64,000 bases of DNA, taken from contig NC_092654.1 of assembly GCF_032118995.1 (NCBI RefSeq), positions 2,542,001-2,606,000 of the forward strand, in the 5' to 3' direction. The stretch comes from Asterias amurensis (lineage: Eukaryota > Echinodermata > Asteroidea > Forcipulatida > Asteriidae). Of this stretch, positions 31,640-44,500 are shown piece by piece. The position numbers and the translations under genes are program-made. Each line of letters starts with the position of its first letter. Positions within the stretch are counted from its first letter, which is position 1. The notes under the pieces were generated by a model, which saw only the letters and a list, made by a program, of their open reading frames with translations, ran no database searches and had not been told where the DNA came from.

Positions 31640-33680
31640 AAGGTCAGGCTAAACTGAAAGTGTCAATAGAGGGCAGAACTTTCCGTTTTGGGGTTAGCGG
31701 CCTTTTCGAAACTTCGACTTCTACTTTGTGGCTTGTGTCTCAACTTTGAAAACGTGCATGGACATTCAAACAACACACTAGAGTTCGTTGACAACATGCA
31801 AAACGAAGAAGCTTCATCGGCATGGGCTCTGCTGACAACGGAGGGAAGTTGCGCCAGAACACATAATACTGCTGAGCAAATTTAAAGCAAAAATCGAGTG
31901 AGGGCATCAGTCGAATGATAATATTTTGTAAACTTTATGGAATTTTGGCTAGTAACCAGTTTCTGCCGCTAAGTAATATTGTTCGGTGCTGAGCAAATTA
32001 TTGTACCAGGGTTTCAGGAAATTCAAGTGGCCCATTCCTCTGGAGAGGGCGGGAGATGTGCCCCCCCCCCCCCACAAAAAAAAAAAAACAACCGTGACGA
32101 GCCTCCAAAAATAGGGCATGGCAAGTCTCATGCGCATTCCATTTTGGTTGCTCCCCTTATATCACTTGCATCTGCCCCTCCCCCTCGCAACCCATCCACC
32201 CACAGCACAACCCTGAGATGTCTGCTCGTAGTCTTGTTTCCATCCGTTGCTACAACTTCTGTATTATTCATACAATATATCGAGCAGGTGTCTTTCCCTG
32301 ACAGTACATCCCTCAGACCCGGATAACGAGTCTACCTGGCGGTCAGATCAGACAGTTCCAACAAATCTTGTCAATTAGTCCTCAAAAAATGGACGATCCA
32401 AGGGCAGGTGGGAATTGGATGAAAAATTTGTCTGTTTTCCTAAACTGTTTCTAAAAATTGATGATTGATAGCGAGTCTGGACAAAATTCATCAATGTAAA
32501 AGTTTTCGTCGTTCAACTTGGTTGATAATAGAAGTTCGGAAGTGTGGTGAAAGTGTTCTGACGGACGGTGGTGCATGGTCCGGAGGTAATATGAGAGTGT
32601 CGCCCGCCCCATACAAAATTGATCCCATGGCCCAATTTCATAAAGCTCCTAAGCACTAAAAGTAGCTATTAAGCACAACTTAGTTTATGCCTAGCACTAG
32701 CAGGATGACTGACCTAATACCATTTCACATGGTATGACTAGGTATTTATACATCATGGGCCCAATTGCATAGGCCTATGAGCTACACAATACCACATAAT
32801 CACCAGAACAGGTTTAGCAGCCGAAACAAAACACAATTTCAACATGTATACAAGTTAAGTTTTGACTGGTATCCATTTCTGCTAAGCAGAAAATGGTGAA
32901 GCAATTTTCCCTTTAAGCAGCACTATAAATTAAGCCCTGTGAATAACTAGTTAGCAGGAAACTATTAAGTTATGTGTTTTGCTTAAGCTGTTGAAATTGT
33001 GCCCATGCGAAAAGTGCCCGCATATCAACGTCCTTTTCTCCATCACCCCCCGGCCCGAAAGATGGACCCGCCTCATTATGGTTCATGGACCCGCCTCTGT
33101 GCTGGTCGGTAGGTCTACTACTTTGCCCACTCTTCAGCTTGCCGCCATTTTTAACATTTCCATAAACACTTCTTACTTTCCGTCATCAGACACAAGTGAG
33201 ATTTTACCGCCAGGACTGTCCACCCCCTTGCAGTGATATACCCTCCTCCCCACACCGCCCCGCCCCACAAACCTCATCCCCCACGTGGGTAAAGACCTTG
33301 AGTATCTATTATGTGTGTCGTTTACACATTGTAAAACATCCAGCCTCCCCTCATCGCATCTACTTTTCCCCCTTCCCTGTCATAAGCCCATTTCCTCTTT
33401 ACGTCGCTTAACATTAATTTGATCACCTGGCAGACAACAAAATGCGTGCGTAAACAACCGTTATTAAAAGTAAAACGTATGGGTAAACTGTTGACACTTT
33501 ACTGGCCTGCACTCATCAGGCGTCACTCGCGGTTAGTGCGTGCATCATCTTGACAGACTGAGTCCGGTGTTCTTTCTTTTTTTGTCGAAGAAAAATAATA
33601 TTTTGCCTTAGGTGTTTTTTTTTTTAACTGAGACACCATACTACCAGCTGGATGTTGATGGGAGTCTGACCAACCAACCC
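31640..33680. other. Intergenic region between CEP290 and the RGP promoter
   Basis: No convincing gene. Partial GCTTAAGCA-type foldbacks occur at 31935-31995, 32630-32750 and 32755-33005. A C13/A13 homopolymer pair lies at 32060-32089. Bases 33020-33300 are C-rich and single-stranded in composition. The longest reading frames here have no recognisable domain. Confidence 0.5.
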
Positions 33681-33682
33681 GG

Positions 33683-33690
33683 TATAAAAA
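33683..33690 (+). promoter_or_regulatory. TATA box, probable RGP promoter
   Basis: CCGGTATAAAAAGACG is a near-consensus TATA element. A start about 25-30 bases downstream (near 33713) would give an ATG-free leader of about 160 bases that ends in the consensus donor ACG|GTAAGT at 33873/33874. Confidence 0.6.
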
Positions 33691-33712
33691 GACGTGACAA
33701 TTCTGCTGCAGT

Positions 33713-33873
33713 ATTGAAGTTTTTCCTTGAGATAACATTTTGGACTTCTTCGCAAACAATCTCCCGTTGATTGGCAACTTTATCCCGTTTTGATTTTGTG
33801 GCTGTTTGTTATCGCTTGCTACTATCGACAACTCAGACATAAAAGCATATAGGCTTACATCCCTTCAAACACG
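33713..33873 (+). other. Probable 5' UTR exon of the RGP gene
   Basis: The segment between the inferred start and the donor ACG|GTAAGT has no ATG on the plus strand, which suits a leader exon. The next matching signal is the acceptor CCCTCTCTAG at 44494, six bases before the RGP start codon, giving an intron of about 10.6 kb. No other coding exon on this strand lies in between. The 5' end is approximate, and the join is inference from splice signals only. Confidence 0.45.
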
Positions 33874-34291
33874 GTAAGTTTTCCTTTCGTTATTCTGTTT
33901 TTATAATTCCCGTTTTATTTGTTTTATCAGTTGTTTCTACTAACGGTGTTGCAATCAATGCTCAATGAGGTGTTCACTTGAAAATAGTCGCTTTATTTTG
34001 CAGAAAATTTCAACAAAATACGGCGCTGGGTAGGAGCGCTTTAATGTCTTTAAGGAACCATAAGGCATTGCACTCCGTTCGCTTGAAGCAATCTTGAGAT
34101 GACTCTCTAACGCACAAAAAGATCAACCTTTGGAAGTACTATAAGAACTTTGCTCCGAGTGAGTTCAACAAATACTGAAAAGTCCAATCTCAGGCTGAAC
34201 ACAATTCCAAGTTTTAGCACAAATTAATTTTTGTATAGACGGGCCTCTATAGTTTTGATCAGTCCTGTGAGGGAATTTATTTTAAATGCTT

Positions 34292-34348
34292 TGACGTCAC
34301 CGGAACACGCTATTTTTAATCCAACTACCTTATTTGGTATTGACGTCA
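34292..34348. promoter_or_regulatory. Two consensus CRE sites (TGACGTCA)
   Basis: Full palindromic CREs at 34292-34299 and 34341-34348, about 0.6 kb after the putative RGP start. CREB/ATF family factors bind this site. Function here is inferred. Confidence 0.5.
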
Positions 34349-35299
34349 GGGAACCACCCGATTAGGTCCACGATCTTTCCTGACTTGTCAATGTTTCCAC
34401 ATGATTTTATAATCGGCAAAATAGCGTTGAGGTAGAGGAGATTTTCTGTGTCTTCTTTTCCCCCTTTGTATATATAGCAAAACTTACTTTGTGACTGCCT
34501 TTGCATGATAGGTTGTAATGCAGATATCAATACTACACCTTCTTATAAGAAGTTAGTTTTATAAAGGTATCTGTTCTCATCAATTGATAAAATTTGAATT
34601 TTGAATGATGAATGTAGTTTAACAATTGGTGGTTTTTTCAATAGTGGTGGTTTTCCTACATCTTTGAATGGAAAAGGTCTTTACACAAACAAATTATCAC
34701 AAGGCCGGGTGTAGAAAAAGTCACAAAAGGTTACATCACTGTTAGGAAGAAGCTTACTTTATAACGAGCAGTGGAAAGCTATTGCTAACATTAAAAAACA
34801 TTGCAAGAATCGCCTACCTCTCAAAAATAAAAACTAGTAGCTGTGAGCATATTCTTATGCATCTGAAAGCACACAAAGTAATGCAACAAGGGTGTTTTTT
34901 CTTTCATCATTTTCTCACAAATTCGATGACCAATATTGAGCCGACATTTTCATAGATTTGTAATTTGATGCATATTATGTTAGAATACACCATGTGCACG
35001 TGAGAATACTGGTCGTTGACTATATTACCAAAGGTGTACAGTGCCTTTAAACCAATGATTTCCACCGACTGATCACACCACACAACTACACCCAACCTAC
35101 AAACTGTGACAAGTTGTAACTATATATTTTTTCCTTGTGAAAAAAAATAATAGTAAAAAGCTTGAAATCGGAAACCTGCACAAGTTAACCTCATTCAACT
35201 CTTTTAATTCATATTGTGGAGACATCTGTTTCGCACTTTTATAATTTCAGACGAGACTTTGCAATAATATTTTGGCTTCAATTTCTCTTACAATATTAA

Positions 35300-35605
35300 G
35301 TGTGGCACGACATAGATTTTGACTGTACTTTCCCGAGCTCTGTGAAAAATAAATCACAGGCACTCGGGTGGGATGTATTTAGCAGCGGATCGATACAGCA
35401 ACGATTTCATAGATGGAACTTTGCATCGGGATAAAGGATATGATTCGAAATGCCTCTATCTACCGGGCAAATTTGATGGTGTTGGTAAGACACTGCTTTA
35501 TAATTACAAAGGTCGTGGGTTCGAATCCCACCTGAGTAATATGCCTGTGATTTGTTTTGAAGGAACTCGGATACAGTGCTAACCACATCGGTTTATATGG
35601 GTAAA
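35300..35605 (+). repeat. SINE-like repeat with tRNA-type B box
   Basis: GGTAAGACACTG and GGGTTCGAATCCCACCTGAG at 35485-35536. An inverted fragment of the same family (CCCGAGCTCTGTGAAAAA) lies just before it at 35330-35370. Confidence 0.5.
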
Positions 35606-36593
35606 ACCAAAAAATGTATATATTTTTCCCCGATGCAAATTCCAATCTTTTAGACCCTTTTTGTGATGAAAAATCTACACTATACGAAACTTCATCTATT
35701 GCATTATAAAGAGAAAGGCAAAAACCCACACAACTATAAATTATTCACCATAAACCCACTTCAAAGGCAAAGTATATCTTTGTTTTTGTTTTTAAGTTCG
35801 ACTATTTTAGCCAAATATTAATGTAGATGTTTACAATAACACCAAGAGACCCTTTAAACTATCTTATATCTTAGTACTTGAAGTGTGTTTATGCTTTCAT
35901 TGATTGTAACTTTCAACATTGGTTTTCAAGTGGATACACTTTGCCTCTTGTGGATGAAGCTTATAAGGGGACAATTTGTAACTTTTATAGTCTGATAATT
36001 ACCATCACTGCAAAGACAAAGATTAGTGAAAGAAATTTATTTCTTTTGATTTCTGTGTGTCAAGTGGCTCTCATCACAACCTTTGCTTTATAACGCAAGA
36101 CGAGGGTGTCATGTTTTTGTGGCTTAGTTTGATCAATGGAATGTTTAACAATAAAACATTTTTTCAGCAGTGTTGTATTTCAGTTTCTATATGGGACTTC
36201 ACTGATTTATGAAATGGCCAGATATAGTATTAGGGAAGTCATACGTTTAGTAATCAGTCTAAAAATTGATGGCAATAAAACCTACAAATTTTCTATATTA
36301 TTATCTGCTAAAACAAGTTTCAGAATGAATTGTAATGATAAATGATGACAACACCATGTCCATTGACTGCAAAATGTCAAGAGCCTCTTATTTTATTTAT
36401 AAACAGCTCAGTCTTCCAGTCCTCAAGTTGGAACAATATATGTGGGCTTTTCCTACATACTCGAACGAAACAATAAACTATACACTTGATTATTTTAAGT
36501 TTTTTGATACAGCAATAACAATATAATTCCCCGTGATGCCGGTCGGTGTTGTTAATTTTGATTGTTCAGAGCGGTGTGTGCATTCTTTTATAG

Positions 36594-36601
36594 TGACGTC
36601 A
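36594..36601. promoter_or_regulatory. Consensus CRE (TGACGTCA)
   Basis: Full palindromic CRE inside an imperfect stem (GGTGTGTG ... TACACACTC), in the inferred RGP intron. Confidence 0.45.
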
Positions 36602-37339
36602 TTACACACTCGCGCACTAAACACCTAACCACGGGAGTGACACCATGCTTGGTGACAAAGCGAAGATCTCAACACCCAAATAAAACAAGTAAAAACAGTA
36701 ATGTTTTTTCCATCGAGATAAAACCAAATTCATTATAAAAGTCACACCGACGAAGGTCTTGTAAATTATCTCTTGTGTTGCGTTACAGAATAATCCAATG
36801 ATCCAAGCAAAGCACAAATTGCCTCTCTTTCACAGACTTGGAACAGTCCCTTGGGCAAAACGGTTGGGGTGTCCCCCGTTAAATGAAATTTAGCATCAAG
36901 CAATAAACCACCAAGGAAACTGCAGACTGAGTAAAGTTAAGTCACATTTCGGGTGCACGACGAAATTAATTGACTTGAATGTGATTTGAACTACTACCCC
37001 TGGATTTCACGTAACTGCGCTTTTACCAAAATGAGCTTACTAGCCCGAAAGTTAGCGGTCTCTCCAACTTGCCAATAGATTTGTTCTGACTGCATCCGCA
37101 GGTTCAAAGCCTATTCCGGTAAAAAGTCTATAAAGATAACAAGGCGGGCCTTCATCCCAAATCACACTCTCTATAATGTTCCTGATGCCATATTCAAACT
37201 AAACTGATCTGCTTCGTCTATACGCAACGTCAACATTGAGCTCAAATGACTGATTTTGATAATGTGCCTTTTTTAATGTATTATATAACGGGTTTGGTTT
37301 TGTCAATGCTGCTTTAAAAAAAGCAACATTTGAGTTTTA

Positions 37340-37740
37340 TTTATGCATAAAATAGTTAATGGCCTGACGTTTCGACCCTAGCAGAGTCTTTCTCGAAGGC
37401 TAAATGACAACACAACAAACATGAACAGGTAACTAAGTGAAACAAAAGCAGTGAAGTGGAAATACATGAATGGGGTTAGAAAGCATGCATGAAAAAGCAG
37501 GGGGTAAACAATGAATAGGGGGACAAAAAGGGGGGGGGGTAAAGGGAAGGGACTGGCTTGACCACAAGCAAGAAGATGGAAACACAGAGCATACTGATCG
37601 AAACGTCGAGTTAACCCAACGGTTCTTTTCAGAACCAACCCAACTCATTTAGAGATTGTTATTACATGGTGTTCCCGCAAACTCTTCTATATCTTATCTC
37701 CACCATGCAAAGTTTCAAATCCTACTTAACATCAAGGGTG
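37340..37740. repeat. Dispersed repeat with GACGTTTCGA and GGTTCTTTTCAGAACC
   Basis: CTGACGTTTCGACCCTAGCA at the left, then CGAAACGTCGAGTTAACCC and GGTTCTTTTCAGAACCAACC at the right. Related pieces lie at 8695-8800, 14770-14905, 48800-48960 and 56100-56250. Confidence 0.45.
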
Positions 37741-38935
37741 GTGAGGTTGGGTAAAAAGTAATTTATTAGTGAATGAGGCTCAGGCTAAAAGGCTAAGGGG
37801 AAAAAAGGAGACGGCAAAACAAAAGGTTTATTAGTCGTTTCCTTCTTGGATGTTCAGACCATGGGGTTGAATGGTCTGGAGGCGTCTAATCCAGAGTTTC
37901 TCCCTACTCAAACAAACAGTCTCTCTGTGGTGTTATTTATTTTAAACCTGCAGATGTTGAAACATGTGCAATGAAGTTGCCCATGGGGGCTGTCAATTGA
38001 AACGTATAAAACTGTCATCAAAATGTCCGCACTTATTTAGTTGCCTGCATGGTACCCCGGCGTGTAAGCTATTCTGATGATGTCTGACCCTTTGCATTTA
38101 CGATAGTCTGGTGCGGATCTGGTGCCCGCATTGCCTCTATCTTCTTCATTTAAAAAAAAAAGTACATGATAGCGATTCATGTTATTTATTGTGCGTTGAC
38201 ATAACGTGTCAAAACAGTACCCCTTCGGGTTCTATATGTGCACTCAAAAATAAAAGATGTCCTGACTTGGCAGTCTAGTTTTTCCCACTATACTGTTCCT
38301 TTTCGAAATCATGAGTTTGGCTTGGGCTCTATATATGACGCTCCGTCGGTTATTTTCAAACGGACTGATGAAGCCTGTCACCAGAGCCTTGGTATATCGA
38401 GAGGGCTTATTAAGAATCTTTCTCAAACCACCTTTTCCCTCTCTTTTTTGTTGATGCAACTACCTTGTTACAGTCATGATATCTCCTTTGCTTTTAGTCT
38501 GGTGCAAATCAAGCGATCGGAAAAACTCACAGTTCATTGTCTAAAGAAAACATGGTGCCTGCTTGAACTTAGCGGGGGAAAGATTGTTGAACCATATACA
38601 GCAGGTCCTTGCTCTTTATAGTTGAACAAATTGTAGGCCTAAACAGCACTATACACTGATATAGGTATGCAAGATTGATGATTGAGGCAACATGATATTC
38701 AAAGTTGACAAATATTTTCAACTATTTGTGACGAGTGGATGGTGAGTTCATCAAACTGCCTTTAATGCTTCTCCGATTAAGGTTTCACAAGTCACATTGG
38801 TGTAAAAATGAAGCGACAGTCTCAACGTTCAAAATAAATTAAAAAAATAGGTGGGAAATACCACCACCCAAATACACAAACAAACAAAAGCACGTAAAGG
38901 CAACGGAGAAATATTGGTTGTGGTTGTTAAGTAGA

Positions 38936-39095
38936 GAACATACGTCATGGCTTTACAGTCGGCCCCACCCAATCAAAAGAAGCAACTTCAGAACATACGT
39001 CATGGCTTTTTAGCCGGCCTCACTCAATCAAAAGGAAGTACAGAACATACGTCATGGATTTACAGCCGGCCCCAACCAATCAAGAGTAAGAGACG
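38936..39095. repeat. Triplicated 52-55-bp module with TACGTCA and CCAAT boxes
   Basis: Three copies start at 38936, 38991 and 39043, each opening GAACATACGTCATGG and continuing through GCCGGCC to a CCAATCA- or CTCAATCA-type box. TACGTCA is a CRE-like site, and each copy pairs it with a CCAAT-like box. The module lies in the inferred RGP intron and could be an enhancer. Confidence 0.7.
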
Positions 39096-40207
39096 TCCGG
39101 GCCAGACTTGTCTCCGCAATGCATGTACAAGCTGTCGAGCTAAGGTGTTACAGTGATAAAACGCCATCCGAAGGTTTACACTTCGTGCTGAAATCTTATA
39201 CCTCCAGCCAATTTCATATTTTGACAAAAGGAGTGTAATGCTGACAAATAAGCAATTTTATCAACTGACAAAAACACTGGAAATATCGAGTAACGGGCGA
39301 GAGTTCGTCCCACCATTTTGTTGTTTGTCTTGAGCCTGACGACCTTTACACATTTTGATTTTTTTTTTTACAGATAAAACAGACGAAACCTTTAGTTATA
39401 ACCTTAAACAGGTCAGATTGACATTGTTTATGACCCGTAGGCAGTTCCAATTGTGAACTCGGAATCTCCAGTTGATAATGGAATAACTAACACACAAACA
39501 AAATATCAAACAGTTAATATTTATTTTTAAAAACACTTTGGCATAAAAAATATCTCTACAATGTCTGTAAAGGTTATTATGCTTAACCAAAAGTATAAAG
39601 TCTACATTGTATTAACGTATTCTACAATGAACATTGATGGCGCGAAATGCAGTTTGTTAACAAAAAAGCTCCCAGACACCCTTCAAAGGTTAGTCTTGAG
39701 TCAAGGCGCTCGTGACACTCCATTATACATGACGAAGAGGGACCAACACTGAACCGGCTTCGCCACTTCGCGCGATGGCGTTTCCCCTGCTTGCATGTGA
39801 GTGTACACAGTTCCATTCCTAGTGCATTCTGCTGTCATTGACTTTTGGAAAGAGTTTCTCTTCGGATGAACTTTAGCAGCTCGATTTGTTTCCAGACATT
39901 GGTGTGTTAAATTGTTAACTCATCGGTTAAATTGGTTCATAGCATACACTGTACCATAAAGAGACTGAAACACCTATTGTCTGGCGTCAGAGGAAAAAAT
40001 TATTCTGGAAACAATTTTGGTTGGAAGATTGTTCGAATAATACGCTAAACGGGGACTATTTTTAATATGGATTATCTTAAACTGGTTTTGGTTGATCTTA
40101 AACTGTAGACAATCAAATAAGATGTTAAATAAAGACATTTTTAGATTGGCTTAATATATTAATATTGGCATTTTGCACTATATACAGTACTCAGGACGCC
40201 ATGACAC

Positions 40208-40215
40208 TGACGTCA
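40208..40215. promoter_or_regulatory. Consensus CRE (TGACGTCA)
   Basis: Full palindromic CRE (CACTGACGTCATGACG), in the inferred RGP intron. Confidence 0.45.
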
Positions 40216-41895
40216 TGACGAATTTTTACCCTATAACGAGTCGGACCTAAAAACGACATCAAAAGTGCCTCGTATTTTTAATACATCTGACAGATTGGAA
40301 CCGAAATGGGTCGACCTTTTCTGAAACAAATTTTGTCTTTTCCAATTTCATTCAGGGGTTCTTTACTTTGAAGCTTGATATTCATGTGGGAAATTATTCG
40401 ACTGATTTTACACACAAAAACAATACTTGTTTTTATAACCTAAAACCTTGCGTCTCGATTTCATGGCGAGCAACCTGTAAGTCGTGTTGAGTTTGCCCAA
40501 AGATGCTTTCATTTTGGGTACCATACTTTTGATGAAGAACAGTGGTGCTTCCACGTCTGTGGTATTAATTTCTAAAGTCGGTGTCTTGTTTAAAACTGGG
40601 ACTCGTGAGGCACTCTTCATGGCCGGTCTTTATAACTAGTAGTCCCTTGATGTCTCACGCACTAGTGATGTGAGGCAAGAAGTAATTTAGCCAACACCTA
40701 TGATTAAGTAGGGCGTTAGAATGTTCATAAAACAGAACTTGGTTGCACATCGATGCTGCGAATGCTTGCTGTATTTGACAATGTTTATAACTAGGTCAGG
40801 TGTGGTGAAAATGTGCAACATCCACGACTTGCTCTGCCCTTTAATTTATATTATCACAAATGTTTCTAATATTAATTAATAACAGTTTGCTTTACTCTAA
40901 AATAATCAAAGGCCGATCCCTACTATATACTGTGAAGTATTTGACGCAGGAAATCTTCATGGTCGGTCTTGGACGTTTTTGAGGAAACGATCGCAAGAAA
41001 GGGGAAATCGAAGACTATTGTCATATTTGCAGGTACTGCATTGTTTTTACCGGAAACATTGACACCGGTTGCAGCGGCAGGACACAAAGTTCCCTACCGT
41101 GAGCAGGCGGTTTTGTACCGGGCAAAAGACCAGCTGTCTGCCGGTGGATTCTGCACCGGCAATCATCAGACATGACACTGATGGAAAAGGAGATAAATGT
41201 AAAGCCCTATACAGTGGAGATTCGTCAGGTGTAAAACACACATTATTGTTTTATAATGGGAAAGTATAGGTTTAGCGTTGCATTACTTGTGTGGACCTCA
41301 GAACAATCGAGGTCTATACGCATAATGTTTGTAATCGGTGTAAACCGAGGACATTCCATTCGTCTCCCATTGTGGTTTTGTGCGAAAGCAAAGTAACGAC
41401 TGTCCCAGTGGTTTGGGGTAAATTTTCCGGATCCCTTTTGTTAAAGTCCTCGGTTTGAATCGTAAAGACATGCCGAGAGGTTAATAAGTGCCCATAATTG
41501 GGATAAACAAAATCTCTGAGGAACACATTTTCCTCGGACATCGGGGAAGAAGATGCCGTCTTGAACCATCAATCATCCCCATTGATGTGAGCTCGCGTCT
41601 TCGCTATCAAATTAACGAAGAGCGCACCAACAGAGTTTGAAAATACATCCAACATGGTTCCTTCTAAGAACTTTAATTAAGGACATACACAAGTAAAAGC
41701 TTCCGAGATGTCATGAGAAAGACGGTATCACAATTAAGGTTATTATCATCAGTGACAGGTTTATTAGGCTGATCGTGTTGGCAATGATTTTCATCAATAA
41801 TTCGAGAGAAATACCCAAAAGTACATCATAAAGTCACTACCCATAAGGTTTTATGTCATGTAGAGACAATCTTTCAAAAAATATCATTATACATA

Positions 41896-42918
41896 CAGTC
41901 GTTTGACCAGTTCTGGATCACTTTTTGAATTCACATTGTTTTTTGTTGCAATCTCTTTGATATCTTAAACAAAAAAGTTTATCAGTTTACCTAAACATGA
42001 CATAAAACTCACCAAGTATTCACTGACAAAAAAAGGTTAGTTCTTTTGAAGAGGCTTTAAGAAAAGTATTGTCACCTGTTTGACCAGTTCAGGATCAGTT
42101 GAATCTATTCTGAATCAGTAGAGTGCCCTTTATTGCAAACCCATACTCCCATTCATAAAACTGTCTCTCAAGGACACAAAACTTCAGAGGTGTGTTGGCA
42201 TGGACTTGGACTTCATTTGTTTAGTGAATGTCATGCAAGTGTCTTCAATAGCAGCGCAAAAACCCAGTGACAAAACCACAAAACAACAGCAAAGGCAAAT
42301 GAAAAAGTGAAGCGAACCTAAAAAGCATTATCGACCCCTCCAAGTTTAAATTTCTCAAAAAAAAAAATCTAAAAGAATTTGTTGAAGTAATGTTTCTCAA
42401 AATCATCTGAATAAACTTTCTACTGCAGTAGTATGATTTTACCATACTTAGTAAGTTAGTGCGGCACCATTTGACGCAATGAGATGTTGAGTGATCCCGA
42501 ACTGGTCAAGGGTAAGTTGCCCCCCTAAAGGAGATTTTGGTAACTTCGTCTCCTCAAAAAAACAAGATGTCTGCACAGTATTTACAGGAATGTTTTTTTA
42601 CCCATTTTATCATTTTACATGCCATATTTTTTGCCCCGGCACTCCGATTCTAAAGGTAAGAAGTTTTAACAGTGTTTTTTAACCAACATTTTTAAACAAA
42701 AAAATTATAAATTTCGCAGACAACCTTCAGGAAAACAGCCATAATTTATTTGCTGATGATGTTTGGCACCTTATTTTGGGTTTGTTGGTTTAATGGGTGT
42801 TAATCTTCACATTTATCAACAGAAATTGGTAATAATGAGAAGTGATACAACTATTTGCTTATTGCAAAGTTGAAGTGATCCCGAACTGGTCAATGATCCC
42901 GAACTGGTCAAATGACTG
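41896..42918. mobile_element. 1.02-kb non-autonomous Tc1/mariner-like element
   Basis: Starts CAGTCGTTTGACCAGTTC and ends in its near reverse complement, GAACTGGTCAAATGACTG. TA flanks both sides (41894-41895 and 42919-42920). Internal copies of GACCAGTTCxGGATCA stand near both ends. The CAGT start and TA duplication fit Tc1/mariner. No transposase frame remains. Confidence 0.7.
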
Positions 42919-43129
42919 TACTTTCTTATTGAATGAATTACATAATACGTCAAGGGTTCTTCTAATATCAAAGCATCCTATCTCGTGATATGTTCTCTAA
43001 AATGGAAAACGTAGCTTTGTTATTCATGTCTTTCCATACAAAGAACAGATGCATCTAAAACCACTGGTAGAAACTTCCGGTCTGAACACTTGAGTGTGAT
43101 CCGGATGTGTGTCAAGGAGATGGGTCAAA

Positions 43130-43255
43130 CTGACGGGCCAAAATACAACACTTTGACCGGAATCCATAGGTCAGTTTGGTCCGTACGTGGATCATCAGGT
43201 CCCCTGGCCGGGACCTGGAATATGGGTCAATTCTGACAAGGGAGTTTTAAGAGGG
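43130..43255. repeat. Dispersed GGGTCA/TGACCC repeat
   Basis: Alternating GGTCA and TGACC words around GACCTGGAAT. Copies lie at 44700-44945, 47080-47315, 49140-49310 and 62360-62505. Confidence 0.5.
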
Positions 43256-43674
43256 AACGTCTATCGTGAAATTAAAACACGAATAAACATTAAATTGGGA
43301 CTTTTGGGACGCAAGGTGGCTTAAGACCAGGTAAATCCATTGCACTTGATTATGTGCACCTGCTCGGAACAACGTAAACAATGAGACTGCAGCCACCCGG
43401 CGTTCCAAAGTCTCCCATTTACTAATATAAAAATGGTGTGTTTTCCTCCATGGTATATAATGTAAAGTTAAAGCGAACTCGAACTTTTATTTCGGGCCGG
43501 GGTGACAAACCCAATCGTTTGTGTAGAATGTACAATGTGTCCTATTGACTTATAAAGGGTTTCTCCATGGTGTTTAATGAGGTTAATGTTAACTCGCACT
43601 TTTCCCGGGGGTGTGACACAGCCACTCACATGCTTCACTTTTAGGCATGTTATTGGATGACTTCTGTACACAGT

Positions 43675-43682
43675 TGACGTCA
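43675..43682. promoter_or_regulatory. Consensus CRE (TGACGTCA), 0.8 kb before the RGP start codon
   Basis: CAGTTGACGTCACGAG. This is the nearest full CRE to the RGP coding exon. If transcription starts locally rather than at 33.7 kb, it would be a proximal promoter element. Confidence 0.5.
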
Positions 43683-44500
43683 CGAGCCACATTTGCCGTA
43701 CGTCAACTGAAAAGGGCGCGCATTTATGACACCGTTTCAAAGTGTTCAAACCTTGAAATAGAGTATGGAGCCGAGGTTTTCCGGTTGAGCAAAACAAGCG
43801 ATACAGAAATCTTCGCGTGGTATTTCTTAATGTGTGATGTATATTCAGTTGGAAGTAGTTGCTATTACTTGGTGTTTAATCGTTGTATTTATGCTTCGAT
43901 AGATAAACACCTGCTCAGTTGTTTTGAGGTCGGAGGCCTTTAGCTCAGAGGATTGTATACGGAGCTCATCATTTATCATCTGATCCGACCTTTCTGCGAT
44001 AACTCTCTCTAATGGTCTTAACAAGTCGGATGGCAATTCCAAAAATCCGTACGTGAAATTACTGTTATATTTTGAAAGTCTGAGACCTGAAGGATGCCTA
44101 GTATAGTAGTAGTAGTGAACTTAATCATAATAGCTCACAAGCCCGAGGAAACATCAACATTGGTGGTGCTTGATTTGAACCAGAAACACCGAGAGGTTAA
44201 CCCTTTAACTCGTCGTCAGTAATAAATGTTCTATTGTAGCTTCTTTTATGTCCTCTACCAATCCTGGCACACGAAACCTACAGCTTAGTGTCCCATCTGA
44301 AGGAATGGGCATTATGAAGTTAAAGCAAGCTTTGCTCCTCAAAATGTAATTCTTAAAATAAAATTAATTACTGTCGATTCCATTATGGATGTATTCATAA
44401 AGATTCTGTCACTGGTTCCTTATGTGATATTATTTCTGACAGTGAATGCTAAAATGGTGGTTGTCGACTAAAAATGTATTTTTTCCCTCTCTAGGTAAAA

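Larger units (their letters stand above)
33874..44494 (+). other. Inferred RGP intron (about 10.6 kb)
   Basis: No coding exon recognised. It holds the CREs, the triplicated CRE/CCAAT module, the Tc1/mariner-like element, SINE-like and foldback copies, and about 5 kb of unique AT-rich sequence (35.6-37.3, 39.2-41.9 and 42.9-44.4 kb) in which I see nothing further. Confidence 0.4.

Noticed and set aside
31688-31885. Plus-strand frame divergent from CEP290
   Set aside because: Starts inside the shared upstream region, no domain, no splice signals. A bidirectional partner gene could not be supported.
38238-38621. 127-codon plus-strand frame
   Set aside because: No recognisable family, no signal peptide or repeated motif, ordinary AT-rich composition, and no promoter-like context.
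40408-40620. 70-codon minus-strand frame with a good Kozak start
   Set aside because: No homology or signal peptide, and no splice or poly(A) context. Within chance for this length.
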